DNA from: Telmatactis stephensoni
Lineage: Eukaryota; Cnidaria; Anthozoa; Actiniaria; Isophelliidae
NCBI GenBank assembly: GCA_029948255.1
Contig: JALIZF010001500.1
Location: forward strand, 292,918-356,917
Reading direction: 5' to 3'
Length of the DNA stretch: 64,000 bases
The notes under the pieces were generated by a model. That model was not told where the DNA came from, did no database searches, and was given only the letters and a program-made list of their open reading frames with translations. A program made the translations under genes and the position numbers. This document shows positions 57,701 through 64,000 of this stretch, piece by piece. The stretch's first letter is position 1. Each line of letters starts with the position of its first letter.

Positions 57701-58157
57701 TGATTGACCCTATCTGAGGTTTCAATTTTATCCTCTTTTGCTTTGGCTTCGGAATTTTGTTTTTCCGGAATTTTGTTTAGCAATGTCTGAAAATCGCCTT
57801 GAACTTGAGACTGATTAGTCGACTTTTCAGAATCTTGTTCACTGGAGATATTGGACTTGCTTTCTAAATTTTCTTGCAAACATGGATCTTGTACCACGTT
57901 CTCAACTTCTAAAGACTCTAAGTACAATTTCTCTCGAATTGAAGCTGTACTGCCTGTGTTTTCGTTTTTTGTCTTGACATTTTTAGCAAGGTCGATTACT
58001 TTATCGTTTTTCTCTTTGGCTTTTTTGACTTCTTTACTCTTACGCTGAGTAACTGGCGACTTTAAATTTGGTTTTGAATTTGGTTTAGAAGTGTCATGGG
58101 CCCCCATCTTACCATTACTACAAGTTTCTTTACTGACAGGGGCCCCTCCTAGTTTTC
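54796..58157 (-). pseudogene. Pol of the nested Ty3 element: protease, RT, RNase H, truncated integrase
   Basis: Continuous minus-strand frame (-1 relative to Gag) interrupted by TAA at 57070-57072 and TAA at 56593-56595. Protease: LLLDTGATLTCLNYSVW. RT: VVLVKKKDGKWRFCVDYRKL, YFTSLDMKSGYWQ, LPFGLTNSPASFQR and YIDDIIIFS (YIDD box). RNase H: HLFVDASSTGIGMALSQ and HTDHSALQWL. Integrase: the zinc-binding HHCC part (HDHVTGGHLGTNKTY, then CKSCIDC) and only the first catalytic Asp (VAVDLIGPL) before the frame closes at 54796. The rest of the core is deleted. The frame is open upstream into the end of Gag, so the start near 58107 is not necessarily the true one. The break points are the two stops and the deletion. 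Confidence 0.85.
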
Positions 58158-59987
58158 CTGAGGGGGCCTACTGGCACGAACAGCATTTTCTCTATTCTGG
58201 TTACGTGGATTTGGGTTATAGTTGCGATTACGGTTTTGAAATTGGTTTTGACCACCACGGTTTTGAAACTGGTACTGATTCTGACCACCATTCTGGGCAT
58301 TGTGCAAAGATCTACAGTTGAACATTGCGTGACCTCTCTTTCCACAAAAACCACAATTAATCACTCCACGTACACTCCTTCTATTTCTAAAATCGCCTGG
58401 CCTAAACGGCGCGCCCCTATCACGTTCTTTAAGTTGCTCTTTTACTTCCTCTTGTACTGCTTGTTTAAAGTCAAAGTCATTGTACGGCAATGAGGGCATT
58501 GAATGCGGTTGTTGTTGTGTGCTTGAGGCTAATGGAGGTTGTTGAAAACTAGTTTGTTCTGAATAGTATTGGGCATTAGGCGACGGTACTGAAAACTGTT
58601 GAAAACTAGCCACTGGTAAACTAGGATAAGGTGTTGTATTCAATGAGGGGTCGTATACACTTGCAACAGGGGATGGAAAACCTAAATTGCTAGGTTGTGT
58701 CCCAATGGCACTGACATTTTCACTACGGGATGGCACTTTCGCTGGTTGCACAGGAAAAACTCCTAAATCTTTGAGATATTTCAAAACTTCAACTGTCATT
58801 TCCTTAGAATCCATGGCCTTAGGCTTACTTTCAGATTTCAAAGTAACTTCTTTAAGCCTAGCAAAATTTTCTGCTTGTTCAACTGTTTCCGGCTGTTGCA
58901 ATACAACGTAACTTCGTATCTCTTCCTTCAAACCTCTGACAAAATGTTTTAAACACTCAGCGGGCGGCAGGTTAAGCCTGTTACACTGCTTTCTTATGTC
59001 TGTGATATAGGCATTGAGTGTCTCTCCCTCTCTTTGCTTTCGCTCATCCAAAATCTGAGTCAACTGCCACTTAGAAGCACCTGAGGCATATTGTTTTTCT
59101 AAGGCTTCAGTAAGCCGATTAAAATTCAGAGTATCTCGGTCAGGCAAAGAGTTAAACCACGCGCTAGCAGATCCTCTAAGGTACAATGGCAAAGCTTTAC
59201 AACTCTTCTCTCTACTCCAACCACAGATGTCTGCTGCTCGAGTATAACTGCTAATAAAATCGCGCACATCTTCGTTATCATCACCTTTAAAAATTGGAAA
59301 ATTGAACATTCCTTTCAAACTTATTGACTCCTGGCATGCTTGATGCAATGCGGACATCCTATTTTCATGCTCCTGTCGTTCAACTCTCAGATTCTCTAGC
59401 TGTCGCTCCAAAGACTGTTCCATCTCGAGAACTGAGTTGGGGCTAGTTGGAGGGCTAGGCGCAGGATATTCTAATGTTTCCGACGTTCGCGTCGCTCTCT
59501 CTCCTTCCTCTAACTGATCGTTAACAAACTGACGATGCGGTACAAAAACAGGATCGTACAAATGATTTTCAACTCTGAGTTCTGGGGATTCACTCTCGTG
59601 TTCACTCTCGCATTCCACTTCACTGTCTGACGACTCTAACAAATCCGAAGGAGGGTGTGGTAGTTCAGCAATTCTAATTCTTAAACTTTCCGTAGAAGTG
59701 CTACGTGGCTGATCGGTCTGCAGTTGGTGATCATGATGTACAACTAAAGGACTACTATCTCTTGTTATCAAAGTACTATCTGGTAACTGATCTAGCGTAT
59801 CACTTTCTTCGTCACTCTCAGGAATATGGCTTAGTAATCCTACAGAAACAGGTGGTGTTAGAGGAGTACTGGTTTTCGTTTTACCACCAAAAAGATTACG
59901 AATAAAACTAGGCACTGGACTTCGACTATTCGTACGAGACGATTCGCTACATTCGCAGTACTCTTCTGTTTCTACGGCCTTAGCCAC
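58149..59987 (-). CDS. Gag of the nested Ty3 element
   Basis: Open frame of about 612 codons. An acidic, Ser-rich N-terminal third (SDSEVECESEHESESPE) leads to a predicted coiled-coil (LERQLENLRVERQEHENRMS). A retrotransposon Gag domain follows (SLKGMFNFPIFKGDD, YLRGSASAWFNSLPD, LNAYITDIRKQCNRLNLPP, about residues 225-390). A Gln/Pro-rich stretch, a single CCHC zinc knuckle (CGFCGKRGHAMFNC, about 550) and an Arg/Asn/Gln-rich tail complete it. Forms the particle and binds RNA. No clear ATG precedes the first third; the frame stays open upstream without one for about 100 bases, so the start is uncertain. Ends GAA AAC TAG, and Pol continues in the -1 frame. Confidence 0.85.
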   Translation of the reverse strand: MAKAVETEEYCECSESSRTNSRSPVPSFIRNLFGGKTKTSTPLTPPVSVGLLSHIPESDEESDTLDQLPDSTLITRDSSPLVVHHDHQLQTDQPRSTSTESLRIRIAELPHPPSDLLESSDSEVECESEHESESPELRVENHLYDPVFVPHRQFVNDQLEEGERATRTSETLEYPAPSPPTSPNSVLEMEQSLERQLENLRVERQEHENRMSALHQACQESISLKGMFNFPIFKGDDNEDVRDFISSYTRAADICGWSREKSCKALPLYLRGSASAWFNSLPDRDTLNFNRLTEALEKQYASGASKWQLTQILDERKQREGETLNAYITDIRKQCNRLNLPPAECLKHFVRGLKEEIRSYVVLQQPETVEQAENFARLKEVTLKSESKPKAMDSKEMTVEVLKYLKDLGVFPVQPAKVPSRSENVSAIGTQPSNLGFPSPVASVYDPSLNTTPYPSLPVASFQQFSVPSPNAQYYSEQTSFQQPPLASSTQQQPHSMPSLPYNDFDFKQAVQEEVKEQLKERDRGAPFRPGDFRNRRSVRGVINCGFCGKRGHAMFNCRSLHNAQNGGQNQYQFQNRGGQNQFQNRNRNYNPNPRNQNRENAVRASRPPQEN

Positions 59988-60413
59988 ACGAGCCTTACTT
60001 CTAGTCCACAGTTTGAAAAAGTTAACGTGCTTAACAGAAAACTGAAAAACACCGAACGAACTTAAAGAAAAACCACAGAAACCGAAACTAAAAAAGCTTA
60101 CGTTTTCTAAATTTTCAGTCGAAATTGAAAGTTACTACGCAATAGAAAAGGATCAGATTACACTTAAGTTAAATTGAAAAATTAATGTATTGAATTAAGC
60201 AAAATGATTAACACAAGACAACAATTAAGCAACATTAATATAGTATAGATTAAATAACATAGTTAACAACAATGAACAGTTCACAAAGAACTAAAGTGAA
60301 TTGGGCAACAGGGAAACCAAGGAGGGCCAACATGGAGGTGAATCTCCCCAGCAAATCACAAATCTCTACAGCAATCGTAAATGTTGGATCAAAGTCGGGT
60401 ATCTCCACCAATT
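59988..60413 (-). other. Leader of the nested Ty3 element with candidate primer-binding site
   Basis: No gene. On the minus strand, TGGTGGAGATACCCGA lies three bases inside the 5' LTR (60395-60410), starting with the TGG expected for pairing to a tRNA CCA end. The tRNA was not identified. Confidence 0.6.
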
Positions 60414-61022
60414 TGTTAGGGAACTAGTCCGGGATCACTTTGACAACAACATCAAACCATACCTTTTGAGTTAGGAATTTAAGTCTTTGTTTCTCTTTGT
60501 TTCTTTTGATATATAGTATTATAATTTTAGCTCACTCTTGCAACAGCGACTGACGACAACAACTAAACTACAAAACTTATTTTACAAGTATTTCTAGCAG
60601 CACGGTTAGAGCCATAACCCAAACAGGACTCTTGTGCCTGAGATCACTTTATGATCTACTTGCGATAAATCTGTGGCAACACTTCAACTACCGTGGGAAG
60701 ATCACCCGAACTGATAAACAGAATCCACAGTACAACTCCTGTCTTCGAGTCCAGTTTGACTTATGAGCTCCACCAGCTAACGTCAATCTAATTGATATTC
60801 AACTATATCGATTCTACAAAAAAACTTGAGATCATTCGTGACTCTACAAATCTAAGACTAAGACAGAATATATGGTGCAATTGGATCTGCCCATGCTAGG
60901 TCAACAACTAGCCATAACAAACGGTTATTAAAAATCTACGTCACGAACGTCCCTTGTCAAATATCTAGTAAACTACAAAATCACTGAAAATGTATAAATG
61001 TTCAGAAAAGTGTCGCGTAACA
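60414..61022 (-). repeat. 5' LTR of the nested Ty3 element
   Basis: 609 bp; differs from the other LTR by two substitutions and two one-base indels as far as I can see. Followed by CAAG. Confidence 0.93.
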
Positions 61023-64000
61023 CAAGGTAACAGTTCCCAAGTTAAAGTGACTGTACACAACCATTCAAAACATGATATATCCCTTGGCAGTCGTACAACT
61101 TTAGGCTGTCTACAAGCAGTTAAGTCTGTTACCGCTGTTGGAGTGAAACAGAGCGACATAGGTGTAGAGGGGACTCATAACCCCCTCCCAACAGAGCCCA
61201 AAGAAAGTGAGCCAACTGTGTCTGTTCCGGAACCGTCTGATGAAGATAAATATTGCCCAGAGGTAGACCTCAGTAATCTTAAACCAGAACAGAGACAGTT
61301 AGCCCAAGAGATGTTGAAAGAGGAGTGTGAATCATTTGCTCGCAATGAGGAGGACATTGGTTGTATCCCTGAACTTGAACTTGACATTATACTTAATGAT
61401 AATCAATCAGTTCAAAAGAGGTATGTGTCTATCCCAAAGTTTCTGTATGCTGAAGTTAAACAGTACACAGAAGATATGTTGAACCAGAAATTCATTGCAA
61501 AATCAAAGTCACCGTACTCGTCCCCTGTAGTGTGCGTAAGGAAAAAGATGGGACATTGCGATTATGTGTAGACTATAGAGAGTTGAACAAAAAAACTGTG
61601 GCTGATCGCCACCCAATCCCAATAGTTCAAGAGACCTTAGATAACTTGGGTGGGTGTGAATGGTTTAGTGTATTAGACCAGGGGAAAGCGTATCACCAGG
61701 GGTTCGTATCTGAAGCTAGTAGGCCACTCACTGCATTTATCACCCCTTGGGGACTTTATGAGTGGGTACGTATACCATTTGGCCTGCAAACAGCCCCAAG
61801 TGCATTCCAGAGATTTATGGAAAATTGTTTGGGAGATCTTAGAGACAACATTGCCATCCCATATCTAGATGACGTAATAGTATTCAGCGCAACATTTGAA
61901 GAACATGTTGAATATTTGAGAACAGTATTAAGGAGACTGCGTGAGCATGGAGTGAAGTTAAAGCCTCGCAAATGCAATCTGTTCAAACCAGAAGTGTCTT
62001 TTCTGGGGAGGATCATCTCAAAGGACGCTTATCGGATGGACCCAAAAGGTGTCAAGGCAGTAATCGCGCTCAAGGAATCGAGACCAGAAACAGTTGGAGA
62101 AGTAAGACAACTCGCAGGATTGTTAAGCTACTACAGAAGATACATCCCAAATTTTGCCAAGATAGCGAAACCCATCTATGATCTTATAACAACAGTACCG
62201 ACTGATGCGTTAAAGAAAAAGGGACAACTTCCATCAAAAACTCCTGTGAGTTGGGGGGACCACAGTCAGAAGGCACTTGAAACACTAATTGCATATATAA
62301 CAAATCCACCAGTAATGGCCTTTCCTGATCACTCACAGCCCTACGTTGTCCACACAGATGCGAGTACCGAAGGATTGGGTGCCGTCTTATATCAGAAACA
62401 AGGAGGAACGCTAAGAGTCATAGCTTACGCATCGCGAGCACTGTCCGCCGCAGAAAAGAAGTACCACGCAGGAAAACTAGAGTTCCTGGCCCTCAAGTGG
62501 GCTATTACAGATCAATTTAGAGATTATTTGTATTATTCTCCCAAGTTCACGGTGTATACGGATAATAATCCGCTTACGTATGTATTAACATCTGCAAGAC
62601 TAAATGCGACCAGTCTTCGATGGATAGGAGAGTTAGCTGACTTCAATTTTGAAATAAAGTACAGACCAGGCAAGTCAAACGTAGATGCCGATGCTCTCTC
62701 GAGAACACCAGAGAATATCAACAAGCTGATTCAGGACTGTAGCCAGTGCATTGACCAGAAAGTGTTAAATTCTGTAATTTCAGCTGTACAAGAAGGAAGC
62801 CAACACCAAACAGCATGGCTGTCATCAGCGTCAATGGCAGTTCACTTGGAAGAAAAACCTGAAGTGTCAACTACTATGACTGTGGAAGAACTCGTGACTG
62901 CTCAGCAACAAGATTCTTGTATAGGTCGTGTTATCCAGTTCAAGAACGATGGTCAGAAACCAAGTAGCGAGGAGAAGCAGAAAGAGTCAGCAAGTGTACG
63001 GCAGCTGTTACATGAATGGGACAGACTGTGTATTGCAGAGGACGGATTGCTATACCGTAGAGCTGGGACGAACCAACAACTAGTATTACCTAAGAAGCTG
63101 AGACACACAGTTTATGTTGAATTGCACGAGAACATGGGACACTTAGGACCTGATAGAGTTATAGAACTGGCTCGAGAAAGATTTTATTGGCCTTTCATGA
63201 GAGCAGACATCACCCATTATGTCACTCGGGTATGCAGTTGCCTTAAGCAGAGGAAGCCAGCACAAAACACAAGAGCACCACTACAGCCAATAAGTACAAC
63301 AGCACCTTTCCAGTTAGTGTCTATGGACTATCTACACCTTGACCAATCCAGTGGTGGGTACCAGTACATTCTAGTAATAATGGACCACTACACAAGATTT
63401 GCACAAGCATATGCTACTCGTGATAAGTCTGGTAAAACGGCGGCAGATAAACTGTTCAACGATTTTATTCTCAGATTTGGATTTCCAGAGACTATTCACC
63501 ACGACCAGGGTGCAGAATTTGAAAATCAACTGTTCTATAACCTAGAGAAGCTGTGCGGGATCCGTCACTCGAGAACTACGCCATATCATCCCGAGGGTAA
63601 CGGACAGGTGGAGCGTTTTAATCGGACACTTCTCTCAATGCTTAGGACACTCCAAGAGTCTCAGAAGTCACGCTGGAGAGATCATTTAAATAAAATGGTA
63701 CACGCATATAACTGTACTCGTAATGATTCCACAGGTTTTTCACCATTTTACCTTTTATTTGGAAGGAATCCTAGACTTCCAATAGACTTGATGTTTGGAT
63801 TGAAACCATCTAAAGGCTACTCCACTTATCCAGAGTATGTAAAAAAATGGAGAGCGGCAATGTCTGAAGCATATAAGGTAGCAACAGCCAACGCAGGAAA
63901 AAGCGCGGAGTCCAGGAAGAGACAATATGATAAGAAAGTCAAGCATGCCGTTGTTCACCAAGGTGACCGTGTGCTTGTAAGAAACTTGAGTGAGCGTGGT
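61023..64000 (+). pseudogene. Plus-strand Ty3 Pol, second part: RT, RNase H, integrase (frameshift; runs off the window)
   Basis: Resumes Pol after the nested insertion. The first stretch (to 61571) ends in a one-base shift near 61530-61550, inside the first RT motif. From about 61551 the next frame is open to 64000. [45 protein letters not shown] and PYLDDVIVF. RNase [18 protein letters not shown] and [11 protein letters not shown], then [11 protein letters not shown]. Integrase: zinc-binding region ([16 protein letters not shown], then CSCLKQR) and core with SMDYLHLDQ (Asp), [10 protein letters not shown] (Asp) and [14 protein letters not shown] (Glu). Everything except the single shift looks intact. 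Function by family: cDNA synthesis and integration. The C-terminus lies beyond the window. Confidence 0.87.

Larger units (their letters stand above)
52308..61022 (-). mobile_element. Minus-strand env-bearing Ty3-type element, nested, internally deleted
   Basis: LTRs at 52308-52918 and 60414-61022 begin and end TG..CA and differ by about four changes over some 610 bp, so insertion was recent. The target duplication is CAAG (52304-52307, 61023-61026). Minus-strand order is Gag, protease, RT, RNase H, start of integrase, env-like frame. A candidate primer-binding site (complement of TCGGGTATCTCCACCA, 60395-60410) is three bases from the 5' LTR. A purine-rich tract (complement of TACTCCTCTCCTTAG, 52919-52933) abuts the 3' LTR. 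The integrase catalytic core is missing and several frames are interrupted, so this copy is defective. Confidence 0.9.
50071..64000 (+). mobile_element. Plus-strand Ty3-type retrotransposon, split by a nested element and cut by the window end
   Basis: Gag, zinc-knuckle, MYND and protease lie at 50094-52307, then there is an 8.7-kb antisense insertion (52308-61022). Pol resumes in the same frame after the CAAG duplication at 61023-61026 and continues with RT, RNase H and integrase to 64000, still open. The 3' end and 3' LTR are not in the window. Confidence 0.88.

Noticed and set aside
1..64000. tRNA, rRNA or other structured RNA genes
   Set aside because: None recognised on either strand by reading; a tRNAscan or Rfam run could still find something.

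Overview
The window looks like accessory DNA from an animal genome, most likely an anthozoan cnidarian (coral or sea-anemone type). The basis is AT-rich sequence, GT-AG introns in several genes, and transposon families (DIRS, CR1-like LINE, Ty3 elements, TTAA-target DNA transposons, SAM/HECT-like ligases paired with an IS3-like integrase) that I recognise mainly from cnidarians, fish and molluscs. The species is not determinable. No tRNA, rRNA, CRISPR or prokaryotic operon was seen, and almost every recognisable gene belongs to a mobile element.

Layout, left to right. (1) 187-2457: TTAA-flanked non-autonomous element F, whose right end is related to the end of the Kolobok-type element at 26.5 kb. 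(2) 2.8-4.6 kb: two fold-back repeats and a possible exon. (3) 4752-11966: element A, TTAA-flanked, with about 1.05-kb inverted termini and a decayed transposase. (4) 11971-12681 and 39497-39577: two halves of fold-back repeat C, split by element D. (5) 12682-39496: composite element D. It has 132-bp inverted termini, each followed inward by a tandem array of a 20-bp unit, a HECT-like ubiquitin ligase gene near the left array and an IS3-like DDE integrase touching the right array. D is swollen from roughly 9.5 kb to 26.8 kb by a second C palindrome (19530-21177), a DIRS retrotransposon (21180-25937), an intact Kolobok-type transposon E (26479-33664) and a CR1-group LINE inside the right array. 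(6) 39867-47372: element B, a younger relative of A with nearly identical 1-kb inverted termini and a largely intact transposase gene. (7) 48.2-49.4 kb: a small unidentified spliced gene. (8) 50.0 kb to the window end: a plus-strand Ty3-type retrotransposon with a MYND finger and a textbook -1 frameshift signal, split by a minus-strand env-bearing Ty3 element (52308-61022).

Main points of interest. Element D combines an integrase, a ubiquitin ligase and inverted minisatellite arrays. Element E has a ten-exon gene with every exon phase compatible and a 868-residue product that joins a transposase to a DEDDh exonuclease with all five catalytic residues present. Elements A and B form a TTAA-target, long-TIR family whose protein carries a DDE-like core, a C2H2 finger and a homeodomain-like segment. 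The plus-strand Ty3 element has GGGAAAC in the correct phase, followed five bases later by a perfect 8-bp stem. All family assignments come from reading the sequence and from memory of the families; no database search was run.
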